A DNA stretch of 64,000 nt, taken from NCBI GenBank assembly GCA_023374025.1, contig SIJG01000131.1, positions 62,001-126,000 on the forward strand. Reading direction: 5' to 3'. Both the position numbers and the translations under genes were made by a program. Shown here piece after piece: positions 1 to 12,492 of the stretch; position 1 is the first letter of the stretch; each line of letters starts with the position of its first letter. A model generated the notes under the pieces. It was not told where the DNA came from. It made no database searches and worked only from the letters and a program-made list of their open reading frames with translations. The DNA is from Heterodera schachtii. Taxonomy: Eukaryota; Nematoda; Chromadorea; Rhabditida; Heteroderidae.

Positions 1-985
1 GATTCGGGTCGGGGTTGCCAAATCGTTCGGGGTCGGGGTTCGGGGTTTTTCAATTTTTGCCTTATACCATATAGTCAAAATTTTTTTTTTTTAGCTTAAA
101 TTTTTTTTTATTATTCATAATAATACTTTTTTATACTTTTTTATTTCTTTTTATCATAGATATTTTTGAATAGAATTAATTAAAAACGATAAGAAATTTT
201 TAAAATGAACAATTTTGTGAAAATTTGTAAAAATTGTCAAAATTTCAAAATTTTCCTCCGGCTCCGGGCCCCCAAAACTTATTTTTTCTTAAAAAATTTG
301 GCTCAAAGTCGAAAAAATTGGTTATTTTTGGTGAAAAGCAGTTAACAAATTGCATTCTAATTCTCTAATTTTAAAAGTTTTGCGGCGGCGCTTACTTACA
401 CCGCCGGACCCTTGTTCCCGAAAATTTTTTTTGTTTTTCAAATCATCTTTTTTTCGCGGCGCGCTTTTTCTAAAGACTTTTAGGAAAGGGGTCCGGCGGT
501 GCCGATAGGCGCCGCCGGGCGAATTTTAAAATTTAAGCTTATTTTCTAATAGATTTTCACCAAAAAATTATGAATTTCCGTGAAATTTTTATTTATTTTT
601 TTTATATTTTGGCAAAAATATTTTGAAAAATATTAACTTTTCATGATTTACTATAATTAAATTTTTTAATTTCAACGAAAGTAAAATTGGGTTTAATTTT
701 TCAATAAATAATGCCAATGATGACCAATTATTTAAGGGTATTTAAAAAACCCTATTAATCATAAAAAAAAATAAATTATAAAAGAAAAAGTAAACCAGGA
801 TCGAACTCATGTTTTTTTGCCTTTTATCTCACGAAAATGCCATTCTTAGGGGGTGTATATTTAACCCCGACCCCGGTCGGGGTTAAGGGTCGGGGTTCGG
901 GGTTGTCGGGGTTGGAAGCGTCGGGGTTCGGGGTCGGGGTTTTCCCCGAAAATGGCCAAAAATGTCGGGGTTCGGGGGCGGGGTC
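1..985. mobile_element. G-rich-ended repeat copy, left end outside the window
   Basis: From about position 85 this stretch is similar to 38843-39925: an A/T-rich body, a GC hairpin near 493-519 and a terminal block of GGGGTCGGGGTT-type repeats at 861-985. The right end reads CAACCCTA, the same kind of TAGGGTTG terminus as the hAT-like elements elsewhere in the window. The left end lies before base 1, so no target duplication can be checked. No transposase is visible. The palindrome at 861-886 and the G-tracts could fold into hairpins or quadruplexes. Confidence 0.55.
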
Positions 986-1428
986 GGGGGCCCAACCCTA
1001 AAATTAATGGATAAATTTTTTAAAAATTGTCCAATATAAAAATAGAATAATGTATTTTTTTTATGCCGGCGCCGGATGGTTTGCCCAATTCGGCGTAATA
1101 AAAAAAATAATAATTTATAATTCGCTAAAAACATATGGATTGAATAATTTTTTCTTGATGTTATTCATTAATTATCACTTAAACAAAATTTTCAAATTGT
1201 AATGATCAAAAAACCAAATGATCAACAGAAAAGAGAAACAATTCAAAAATTTAAAGCAATCAAGAAAAGATGAAGCAAAACAGAAAATAATACCAACGGA
1301 AAAACAGAGTAGGAAAATTTTACGATGCCAGAAGATTTAGTTCAAACTATTAAAATTTTAAACATTTATTTTATTTTTTGATTCAATTTTTCAACATTAA
1401 TTTCTTCACATCAATGATTTTTTGTTGT

Positions 1429-3574
1429 TCAATTTCGCCACAAATTTCTGAACAACTCTTGTCGGAATGTGCTAATCTCCGGCTGATGCTTCTGCTGATG
1501 GCCAAGCTTGTTCTGCGTTTGTCGTTGTTTTCTGTTCAAAAATTGTGCAATTTGGCGTTCCGTCCTTTGTTTGGCCATTTGTCGGTGGCCAACATTGGCA
1601 TTTTGATCATTTGGTGAATTTTGTGCCACAAATTCGGACAATTTGTCACCACCAATGTGGGTTTCAAATGAGCGCTGTTGACCAGGACTGCGCAACAAAC
1701 ATTGGACAGGCGAAAAGTAGCAGGGCCTATTTTGGGAGACAATAAAACTTTAATTTTGGCGCAGAGACAAATCGCCTATTAGTCAAATCATAGGGCCACA
1801 ATTTACATTTTTTAATTGGTTATTTTAACTAGGGTTCGGACCCCGCCCCCGTCCCCGGGGACGGGACAGGTTTTTTGGCCTCACCCCCGCCCCCGTGACT
1901 CAGACCCCCGCAACCCCCGCCCCCGCGACCTTCACCCCCGCGGGGGTGAAAATACACCCCTAAGAATGACATTTATTGGGATAAAAGGCAAAAAATTATA
2001 TAATTTTGAATTTTTTTTTATACTATTTTTGACAAAATTAAATTTGCTTTAAGTTGTTAATATATTTGTTAATGTTAGTGCTTCAACACGGTGCTAGTGC
2101 GTTTTATAAATTCCGCCACCCATGCGCGTTTTATAAATCCGCCAGCGCATTTTATAAATCCGCTAACATGCACATTTTTTAATTTTATTGCCATGCGCGT
2201 TTTATAAATCCGCCAGCGCATTTTATAAATCCGCCAGCCTATGCTTTTAAAAATCCACTATAAGTTAAAATATAATTATGCGTCTAAAGTTAATTATTAT
2301 TCGACAAAATGATAATTAGGGCACTCCAAATATGTATATCTATATATTTGCCAAAAATTCCACCAAATATTTGCAAAAAACCCTCCAAAAATACCAAAAA
2401 AATTTGCCAAAAATTGAAACAAAACTACATAATAAACACGTGAATTTCTCAAAAATCCTTTCTTTATCCGTTTCGCTAGCAAAATTATTGATCAAAAACA
2501 TTTCTATGCTTTTAGGCGTTAATCTATTTCTCTAATCTTCCAAAAGCTATAAAATATGCCGAAATTTCATTAAGGCAATTTTCTATTGTCTCATTGCCTT
2601 ATATTTAGTAATTTTGTTACGGACTATATATTAAAAATATTTTTAAAAATTGCCTCAATAGGTATGGAAATACACAAATACAAAATTTCAGAACACTAAA
2701 TATTTTTTATTTTACTACTAAGATAGTTTATTAATAATAAAATAATAAATTTTATACATATAAATGTATGCTGATTTATGTTGGCGGATTTATAAAACGC
2801 GCTGGCGGATTTATAAAACGCGCATGGTAGGGGTGCGCATGGTGGCGGATTTATAAAACGCGCAAACCCATTTTAGCGGATTTATAAAACGCGCATGGGT
2901 GGCGGAATTTATAAAACGCGTCAGCACGCTTCAACACTAACAGTTTTTTTTTGTTGTTATGGGTTCGATACCGGTTGACGTTTATTCTTTTAAATTGATT
3001 TTCTTTCTGATTAATAGACAAAAAACACCCATAAAAATTGACCAAATTTTGCTTGAAATTATTTTTTTTGTGAGATTTTTGGAGCTAATTCATGGCGAAC
3101 CCCCGCCCCCGTCCCCGGGAGCGAGACATTTGCTCACCCCCGTCCCCGCGACTATGACCCCCGCCAACCCCCGCCCCCGCGAAAAGCCACCCCCGCCCAC
3201 GGGGTCCGAACCCTAATTTTAACCAATTATTATTCATTGACGATGTGTGTGTTTTTTTTGCACGATTTAATGCATTTAAAAACAAATTCAAATTCTTTGC
3301 CGTACCTCAAAATTTCGTTGGCGCTGGACGGCACTTTTTCAATTTCGGCATTTTGCCCTTTGTCAATAATCTGCGCAAGTTTTTTCTGCTGTTCCGCCTC
3401 AAAAATTGTTGCCATTTGTCCACGCTCAATTATTCGGATCATAAATTGGGGCAACAAAAGTGACTTCCACTGCTGCTGCACATTCAAATTTTGATTTGGC
3501 AAATGGCGACAATTTGCCAAGAATGACAGTGAGCAGAAAATGCCAAAGGTTACCAATATAATGGAAAATCGCAT
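1429..3574 (-). CDS. Allatostatin-C (somatostatin-type) like neuropeptide precursor 1, two exons
   Basis: Exon 1 is 3574-3306 and exon 2 is 1726-1429. The donor is GTACGG, the acceptor is AATAG, and the intron is phase 2; the joined product is 188 aa. Residues 1-22 form a clear signal peptide ending LANC. The spacer that follows is rich in Gln and charged residues. Directly at the splice junction comes R-PCYFSPVQC-LLR. A Cys-Tyr-Phe-x-Pro-x-x-Cys ring is the hallmark of allatostatin C (insect form CYFNPISC), whose two Cys form a disulfide. A basic, Gln-rich tail follows and ends RNLWRN. In this family the peptide is released by prohormone cleavage and acts on somatostatin-like receptors. Only one Arg precedes the core here, against Arg-Arg in the paralogue at 26005-27013. 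The intron is 1579 bp, of which 1386 bp is an inserted transposon. Confidence 0.72.
1830..3215. mobile_element. Non-autonomous hAT-like transposon inside the neuropeptide intron
   Basis: The ends are a perfect 16-bp inverted repeat, TAGGGTTCGGACCCCG at 1830-1845 and its complement at 3200-3215. They are flanked by a perfect 8-bp direct repeat ATTTTAAC (1822-1829 and 3216-3223), the target duplication length expected of hAT elements. Subterminal C-rich blocks lie at both ends. No transposase frame was found, so it must have been moved in trans. It carries a second element at 2091-2927. Confidence 0.8.
2091..2927. mobile_element. Nested inverted-repeat element, Mutator-like by target duplication
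   Basis: GCTTCAACAC is repeated directly at 2080-2089 and 2928-2937, just outside long inverted ends beginning GTGCT. The inverted ends contain several tandem copies of GGCGGATTTATAAAACGCGC and its complement (about 2095-2250 and 2780-2925). A 9-10 bp target duplication fits Mutator-like elements, but the family is inferred from length alone. No coding sequence was found. Confidence 0.65.
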
Positions 3575-5503
3575 CTTTAAATAAAATTTTAGGGGATAAA
3601 TCTAAATCTAAAATTTCAAATTTTGTAATCGTTAATTAAAAGAAGGGATTTGCGAAGCATAATATTATTTTTTAAATATCACTTTTTAATATTTACTTAA
3701 TTCCAATGCTAAGCCTTCGAATTAAAATTGAAAAATTATAAAAATAAAAACTCTTAATTTTTTGCAAATAAATTTATTTGCGAAAAGTCAAATTATACTA
3801 ATATTTTTTGACATCAAAAATAAAAGTGCCGAACTGAAAGCCAATTATTTAATTGTGTGTCGCAATGAGTAATGTGTTATAAATTATGATGGATTGCAAC
3901 TGCAAATGGGTAATAATTGAAGTGGAGAAGCAAATTAAATATGCGGCAAAACTTTTGAGTAAGATTAAATATGTATTTAGTTGAAAAAATGTTATGCAAA
4001 AAAAATGATATCATTTTTATTTAAAAAAATAAATTTATTTAATAATTAAAAAATTATTAAATAATTAGCAATTTCAATTCTTAGTAGTGTTAACTTTAAG
4101 CAAACCTTAAATTTACCTAATGTATTTACATTTTCATATTCAGAATGGAGGAGGGACTAATTATTGTTTTTATAGTTGAAAAAATAACGGATTTTATGCT
4201 AATTTTCTTTTTTTTAAATAATTATGTGTGGCGCGGTTGCGCAAAAAAATGCCATAAGGAAATTTTGAAAAATTTGGTAAAAAGTGGGTTTTTGGCAGTT
4301 TTGAATTGATAGCAATGTTCGAGACTCTCGGTGTCAAACTTTAAAAGCTTTGTTTATTTTTTTTTTGGCGGGGAGGTCGTTCTCAAGTCTCGAACACAGC
4401 ATTTTCGGTCTAGAGAACAGCATCAATTTGGGGCATGGCAGGAGGAGGCCATATAATTAATTGTAAACCATAAAAAATGAATTATTTTGAATAAAATTTC
4501 TTCGGAATTTAGCAGCGTTAAAGTTAATTACCATAGTGAACACTAATTAGCATCATTGTCTTATGACAGAGGCAAAATTATATATGGTAAATTCTATCGC
4601 GCAAATGCACACCAATCGTAAATATTTTATATAACACTTTTTAACCGTGAGAAATTTCCATTTTTATTTTATTTTATGAAAAAATTTTTTCCTAAAGAGT
4701 CAAACACGTAATACTGTTAAAACAAAAATAGAATTACGCCAAATGAATTTTATATTAGCAATTGTACGCGTGCGAAAAAATGATAGATTTAATTCCATAG
4801 GCGGAAACTGAAAATGGCTGTTTTTAGCTTTTAGTGAATATAATTTTTTATTATGCTATTTAAATTTTAATATTAAAATAATTTCATCCCAATTGAAATT
4901 ATTCTTCATAATTGAGTAATTAAATGTTAATTTGTTTATTTCATAACATTAGGTTATTAATGGAAAATTGAGATGGGCCTGGGAGAAAATTTTCTTTCCG
5001 ATTCTTAATTTGGTTATAGGTTTCATTATTTTTTTTTTCTAAAAAGATATCGGAAAAAAATCGAAAAATTTAAGCGAAATTTATTCAAAAAATTTGTTGA
5101 AGGTAGAGAGGCAATCAATTCATTCCCTAAATTTTCTACCCTTGATGAATTTGGGCGCCCTAAAGAATGATTTTGCAAATAAAATAAACAAAATAATTTT
5201 ATACCAAAGAATTGCATTTTAATTTTGATAATTTGCATTTCACAAATCAATCATCGGTCTGATAATGATAACAGCGATAAATGTAGGGATTTAAAAAAGG
5301 AGACATAAAAAATTTTGATGAAATGGGACTGACTCATGAATAATTTCAATGGAATTAAAACAAAAATCTCCTCCTTTTTTTGTATATGGCATTTTGCCTT
5401 AAATTTGTGCGTTTTTCAGAGGCGAACATTTTTATTTTAAAAATGTTTTTGCGAAATTTTGTAAAAAGAATTTTCCACTAATTTTCATTTTAAACGACTC
5501 CGT
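3575..5503. other. Intergenic, no gene seen
   Basis: AT-rich sequence 5' of the neuropeptide gene and 3' of the four-transmembrane gene. Only short chance frames are open. Any promoter of the neuropeptide gene should lie in the first few hundred bases, but no distinct element could be identified. Confidence 0.5.
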
Positions 5504-8500
5504 TTAAACGCCTCCGGCATAATTTTGGTGTCCATGAATTTCGTCAGCTTTAATCCCTTGCTCTTCCTCCTCCTTTTGGGTGGCATAAGCGCGGTAAATG
5601 ACGGAATAAATCCAACCGCTGAACAGCAAATAAACCAACATCAAAGCAAGCCAAGCCGACGCAATTGCGCGAGCCTCTGAAAATTTTTTTTTTTTTGAAA
5701 ACATTTCAATTTCATATATATTTTTTGTTCGTTTTAAATAGAGTCCGAAATCAGAGATTTCGGTACTGAGTCGGGATTTTCACACTAACTCAAAAAAGCA
5801 TCAATGAAAAATTTTGGTAAAAAATCTCAGAAATCCGCAAGTTTTTCTGCTCCTGGGGCCTTTTAATTTATTTTTGAAGGAAAACGCCGGCGCGCAACAG
5901 AATGCCAAAAAACCGGTTAGAAACAACACCAACTAAGAGCCAGCCAACCGGGATTTTTTGAGATTATTTAAAAGCGGCGGGATTTCCGTTAGCTTTGTTT
6001 AAAATAATCGGATACCTTAAAACTCCTAATAGCTAAGGGATATTTTTGAGAAAATTTTCAAAATTTCCCGCTGAGAATTTTTTAATTAGAGCGAAAGTTC
6101 CGATTCAGTTGGATTCCTGGCTCTAATTTGAAATATTTCGGCTGGAGGAGAGCAGCCCTTAACTTTTTTTGTCAAAAAAAAAACAATTTTTTAAAAGATA
6201 TTTTTTCGCTAAATAATTTTACCTGAATCGTTCGTTGCTTTGCCCGGGTGTGCTTTTCGCCAATTGTCGTCAAGCAGTGATTGTGGGTCCGTAATCAGAA
6301 AGTACAAATAGGTTAAGCAGCCCAAAACTGCAAGAGCCAACGAAATTCCCTTAAATAATTAATTAATTTAATTTTAAATTGGTGCCTTTTTGGTAACAAA
6401 TTAGATTATCCTTGAAATTTAAAAGAAAATATATAAGAAATAAAATAAAAATTAAATGACAACAGATATTTCAGAAATAAATTTTTATAAATTTCATTTA
6501 AATATTTTCTTAAAATTAATGATTTCTGCTCCTCAGTTTTTATTTTTTTCAAATTGATTAAGGAATTAATTACCTAAAATGTTTAATTTTTTGACGAAAA
6601 ATATTAGTTAATTAAAAAGTAAATGTTTTCTTAAAATTTTTTAAATATTTAAATTTGAAATAAATATTTGAAAAATGCCGTGATATTTATATGCTAATTT
6701 ACCGTGTAAATAAGGTATGGCGTATAGAGCCAAGCTTTGCGAAGTTTGTAGGCCAACATGATTGATAAAAACAGCACCATAGAAAAGAGGATGTGCTAAG
6801 TTATGAAAATTAATTTATAAAAATCCAATCGAAAAATGCCAAAATCAAAAAATATTTATATTAAATTCGAACCAAGCATTTGCCAATGTAAATGCTTGGC
6901 ATTTCTTGAGAAGTGGGCGAATATGGCAAAAATATTGGAATCAATGCGACCAAATTGAGCACAAAACCGATGAGTGCAAATGTGAAGGCGCACTAAATAA
7001 ATTAAATTCAATAATTAATTATTTAATTAATTAAAAATAAAATTACTAAATTAATTTTAATTATTTTTTGCCTTTTGCACGTTGAAAAAACAACAAGTTC
7101 TCGTGTGATGGTCATAAAACAACATTTTTTCTTTTTAAATCTAAACAAATATTTATGTCTGTAATTAATTAAATTTTTTTGAAATTTTCTTAAAAATATA
7201 TTTAACGAAAAGAAGCATAAAATGTGGAATAAATAGAACTTCTGCTGGTGAAGAAAAATATATTTACGGAGAAAAGAATGAAATGAAATCGATTTAATCG
7301 TGATGAGAGAAAATTGGGGTTGGAATAAACAAAAAAGCAATGAATCATAGAACAAATTTTTACGGAAGAAAAGCAAAAATACATTAAAAAAGAATTTAAT
7401 TAAAAAATAATTGTACAAAAAAATAATTTATATTTTGAAATTTATTAGAAAATATTTTAAATATTATTAAAAAGAAAAAATATTTTGAGTGTTTAATTAT
7501 GTGCATATTAGTGAAGAAAGTCAGAAAAAAATCTAAATTAAAACATATATAATTTTACATTTCAATCAAATAGAAAGAAAACAATAAAATTTAAATTTTT
7601 ATATTGTTCGGAAATTATGGAATAAAATCAGAAAAAAATTTAAATAAAAAATAATAATTTTAGATGAATAATAAAATTTAAGATTTTTTTTATTTAAATG
7701 AAGATATTATATTAGAAGTATTAAGAAAATATAAAATTTTTAAATATTTTATTATTTACAGATGCTTGTTTAATAAATTGAACGTTGAATTGCCTAAGCT
7801 ATTTCTTTTTATATTATCCTTTGAATATTAAAATAGCATTACATTAAAAAGACAAACATTAAATCTAAGAAAAATTTTTAAAATGTTTTAAATTTAATTG
7901 CCAATAATATTCCTTCGTACATAAAAATTTTATTTTAATTGGAACCAATTAATCATAAAATCTAAAAATTTGTTTGTTATTTTTTAACCATCGGACAAAT
8001 GGGAAAATTTGGATTTTTTTTTCTTTTGAGAAAATTTAAAATTTTCTTTGGATTGTTGGATTTATTTTAAAATATTTGAAAAAATAGTCCATTCATTTAT
8101 TTGAAGTACATTTATAAGTAATAAACTCGCTATTTTATGATTATATTTTATTTTACTTTATTTACACAATTTCTATTTCACCTCCTTCGTGTAATCAGAA
8201 AAATTTGGAAATAAAATTATTTTTAAATTTCTTTTTTAATTTAATTAGATAATTTTGAATTTTTTAATTAAATTATTTTTCAATTTACATAGCTTTTTCA
8301 ATTCAATTTTTCTTATATTTGCCTTTTCATTTTTTATTCTATATTTTTTTCATGTAAATAAACATTTAAAAAATATATTTTTATATTTTTTAAGGTTTTT
8401 TCCCAAAATTTAAAATAAATAATTTTAAATTTTTTTCCAAATTGAATTTTTTTTTTAATTTTTCCACTAATTTTGATTGATCGTACGTTTCAGACGGACT

Positions 8501-8576
8501 TGAACTGCATAAGTGCATAAATCATCATCGGTGGAGCACATTCCCATTCATCCAAGGTCACATTTTGACATGCCAT
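5504..8576 (-). CDS. Four-transmembrane (tetraspan) protein, five exons
   Basis: Exons are 8576-8496, 6992-6873, 6795-6703, 6349-6223 and 5676-5504, with junction phases 0, 0, 0 and 1 and a total of 197 aa. Four hydrophobic segments are visible: about residues 28-50 (starting CAFTFALIGFVLN), 68-84, 92-120 (LYTPYLIYT…GCLTYLYFLI) and 144-167 (SAWLALMLVYLLFSGWIYSV). The short N-terminus has two Cys and an N-glycosylation site (NVT); the acidic cytoplasmic-looking tail is EEEEQGIKADE. Lys/Arg after the second segment (YKLRKAW) agree with an N-in/C-in layout. The first donor (GTCTGA) and second (GTTCGA) are weak, so exon 1 is the least certain; the last exon follows an excellent TTTTTTTCAG acceptor. 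The layout is that of the small tetraspan proteins common in nematodes. I do not recognise the family or function. Confidence 0.6.
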
Positions 8577-11500
8577 TAGTTCGCTACCTCCGCCGGCGGC
8601 GACGGAATTTTAGTGGGTAAAAGTGTGCCCATTAAAATGCTATTAATTTAGCCAATTAGGTGATCAATTAAACTGTAATTAATTCTAATATATATTTTCT
8701 TAAATCAAAAATTCTAAATTTTGTTTTTAAATGGGAAGTTTTTTATGCAAAAATCTTATCTTCAAAAATACTTTAACTAAAAATAAAAAAAAATTCTATG
8801 AAATTAAAAAAAATATGTCTAAGGTCAAAATACTGAATTTGTTGGTATGGATACTTAAAATTTTGGAATGTAAATTAAAAGAAAACAAAAAAGGAATTTT
8901 ATTCACTATCACAAAATTTAAACAAATTATGCTTAAGAAAAATTTCCATTCGAAAAATAAAATTAATTTCTTAAAAAATTCATGCTTCTACCTCTTTATT
9001 TTTCAAGTTTTCTTGTTATGTCTATTTTCAGTAAAACACGAAAAAACTTTTTTCATTTGAATACATAAAAAGTTTATATAACTCCCCTTTGAAAATCCAT
9101 CCCAAAACAAAAACTTTAAGGCCTATCCCGATAAAAAACTAAAAAAAAAAATTTCAAGACGCTCCTCTCAAAAAAATCAAAAATTTTCCAAAAATTCTTT
9201 ACCCTCTACCCCTCCATCCATTTCATCTCTCCCACCTCCCTAAACTTGTCACACCACATGCTTCTCTCCCAGCCCTCCAATCCAATTCCACTTCCAGTCA
9301 TTTTACGGACCGCTTCCACCCTCCGCTCCGCCGTGTCCTCGTCGCGGCTCTCGACATCGCCGCCCGCGCTTCCGTCTCGTCTTCCGTCGCTGCCCCCCCC
9401 CCGCTCTTCCATCGTCGTCTCCAACACCATTCATCCCTACCGCCCAGCCCCGATCATCCTCATCATCTCAATCTTCCGTCCTCCTGCCCCCGTCCTATCG
9501 TCCATTTCCAATTCTCTCGTCCCCCGCCCCGGCCCCCCAAAACTCCGCCGGCGCCGACCTCAACCCCAAAATTTTTTTGTTTGCGCACCGCTCGTCCACT
9601 CGTCCGTCCCATTCTCCGCCGTCCTTGTCGGTGGACAGTGCCAGGACACAACATAACAAAAAAATTGTCTCCATCTCAACCTCCATCTTCACCCGACGAT
9701 CGGCGATTGTTTTGGCGGAATGGCGGGGGCGGGCGGAGGGGGGGGGGGCGACTGGAAGGTATTGAGGACATTAGGGTGTCGCACGATTGGAACCGGGATA
9801 CCTGGCATTTGGAAGAGGTGCCATTTGCGGGAAATTTTGACTCGTCTACTTATTTTTGCGGTTTTTCCGCTTGGGCAAAAACTGTCTCATTTACCTACCA
9901 ACTATTTTTTGCTCTCCCATTACCCACCTGTCTATTACATGGTTAGGCTACCGGTATGAGATTGTTTACCTACTGTATTATGTGAGGGAGGATACGTATT
10001 ATAAGTAATTTTAATTTTCATATTTTAAATTGACAAAAATATTTGAGTTACTATTTTTGTAAACCTTTTGATGCTCATTGACATTGAATTTCACAAAAAA
10101 AAAAAATCGACCGGTCTTTAACTTTGATTTTTTGAATGTCATCTTCAATTCTGAGAAATTGAACAACTTGACCTCTGCGGATTTTCCAAATTTCAAATTT
10201 CTTTTTTTTTACACTCACTTTCGGCTGTCATGGTTTGACTGTGGTCAACCGCCGGTGGGCTGCTGAAGGGGGGGGGGGGGGGGCGAACGGTGAGGGCGGG
10301 GACGGGAAGGTCGGGGACGGACAACAGACGGACGGAGAAAGGGGGGGGGGGAAGGAGGAGGACGAATATGATGAGGATTATGAATAGGAATTTTGGGGTA
10401 CCCCCGCCCTCCCCCGCCCGGGGGGTGGAGAGGGTGCGCAAGAAAAGTGATGGCACCGACTGGTGCATTCAATTCATCCCATTCTTCTTTTCATCTCATC
10501 AAACCCCTCCTCTTCCGCCTTCCTGTGTCCTGTCCTGCTGCTGTCCCTTTTCATCATATCGCCACCACCACCATTTTCTTCCATTCAAAATTCATCCGTT
10601 TGAACAGCACACTGTTTTTTTGAGGAGGAGGGGGAGGGGAGAAGGATGAGATTGAATGGGCGGGGCACAGCAAATCCCACCTTGTCTCGCTCCCCAAAAA
10701 TACTCCTTCAAAACCCCGCTCTGCTGGTATGCCCACAATTACACGGACAGCAGGACGGACGGGGACAGTGACTTCACCCTGTCCCCGCTCCCGAAAAAGC
10801 TGCTTCAATACCCTCTCATTTCTACCCCCGTTCTGCTTAAGCCCGTTTATTTTGAAAGGACCCTGGGGGCGAAAGCGGGCCAGAAGAGGGAAAAACGGTG
10901 TGACAACTGAGGGAGGACAGGCCCCGCTTTATGCTTCCAAAAAAGTACTCCCTCAATTCCCCGTCTCGCGTCCCCCACTCCGATTATTTTGCGGGGACTC
11001 CGGGACATAAAGGGGGGGGGGGGGTGAAAGAGCAGCAAAACGGACGCGACAGACGGGGGAGGGGGGCAGCAAACCCCGGCCTGTCTCCCGCTCCCAAAAA
11101 TACTCCTCATTCATTTCATTCCCCGGCTCTTCCCCGGCCCCCCACACCCCGATCATTCTTTTCATCTTTGCACACAGCACCACCATTACCAATCGCTACA
11201 ATGCCATCCATCTATCTGTGGGGGTTAGGGGGGGGGAGAGGTGTGTTTGGGGAGAATAGGAGGGGATGACCGTCCCCGTCCCAGCCCCAGCCCCACAAAA
11301 TTGTTGGTCGGATCGGACGGGGTCGGACTGTGCAAATAGTCTCGACAAATCGTCGTCGTCGTCCTCGTCTTTTCAGTCGGGCGGCGGCGGTGGCGGCGGC
11401 GACGAGAGGCTGTGATGACTGACTGACGCGGACACACTGACAAACAACCAGCCGCCCCGCCCGAAGCCGTCGGAGGAGTCGCCCAATGTGTGGCGGGGCC

Positions 11501-12492
11501 GGCCGGGGCTGGGACGGATCGGCGGATCAACAACAGCAGCAGCAAAATGAATGGAATGAATGAATGTTTCGAAGCGAAAAAATTTATTTTTGGGCGCAAG
11601 AGTGTGGTGGTGCTGGTGGACACAAAGATGTTGCGATCAGTAGCAGCAGCAGAGTCCAAAATTCAGAGCAAAATTTGATTTTTGGTCGGTCGATGTCATT
11701 TTTTTAGTTTGCTGCGACGAATTATTTGGGGGTAATGCGTCGTTTCTGATCTAGTTAATTCGGGGGGGGGGGGGGGGGGAGGTTTATGTGTGTCTCTGAT
11801 CAGTCAAGCCTAAAGGATGTCTGATCAGTAATTCTCCACTTTTAGGCAAATGCCATTTATTTTTTTTGCACATTTTTTTTCGTCGAGATCAGCACGAAAA
11901 ACATATTTTTTTTACCATGGTTTGGAGTTTCTATGTTTACTTTTTTCTAATGTTTATTTTGATATTTTGGTGCTAATGCCTTATGCTGAATTTTGAGAAA
12001 ATTCCTTAGCAAAAATGCAATAAAAACAAAAAGAGCACCTGAGAATTGAAGCAAAAATTTACCAAACAATAAAACCTAAGAATGGATGATTTTAAATTTA
12101 GCTAAAATTTAATTAATTTTTTGTATCTTTGTAAGACTTTTTTCCCAAAAGTTTTTTGCTATTGAATTTTTTCGCTTAGAACCAAAAAAAAATGGCTTTA
12201 ATAAACCATTTTTGTATAAAATAGGTCAGAATCGCAATATTTACACATTTTCAAATTTTGCCTAATTGAGATTATTTGTGCCTAAATGCTGATGCCCTAC
12301 TGATTAGATTTATTCAAGATTTTTGTTAGCATAATTTGTTGCTTTTTTTCTTATAAGAATTCCTTTCATACTTTAAGTTTTGACATTCTGATGGATGCAA
12401 TTTTTTTTTATATTTTTTCCAAAATTTCCAAGTCCTCAAAAATGGAAATCTGGGATCTCACTCTCAAAAATGGCAACCACCACTACATGTAG
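8577..12492. other. Intergenic stretch, AT-rich then C/G-rich
   Basis: 8577-9190 is AT-rich and empty. From about 9200 to 11700 the composition switches sharply to pyrimidine/purine-skewed GC-rich sequence with long G and C runs. Open frames there are Pro/Arg/Gly/Ser-rich in every frame, as expected from low complexity, and none has a convincing splice structure. 11700-12492 is AT-rich again, with GATCAG-containing sequence near 11800. Confidence 0.5.
10660..11200. repeat. Degenerate tandem repeat in a C/G-rich island
   Basis: A unit of roughly 130-170 bp recurs about four times (starting near 10660, 10760, 10905 and 11060). Each copy contains a GGGACAG/GGCACAGC-like start, then CTCCCAAAAATACTCC or a close variant, then a C-rich tail. 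Boundaries are approximate because copies differ by indels and by length of G/C runs. Confidence 0.45.

Noticed and set aside
780..810. tRNA T-arm-like words (GATCGAACTC; also near 2960 and 39590)
   Set aside because: Only a single box is present at each place; more likely conserved words of the repeat family than tRNA or SINE heads.
11225..11659. 144-codon minus-strand frame with a Leu-rich segment
   Set aside because: Built from trinucleotide and low-complexity runs in a C/G-rich island, no splice or conservation support.
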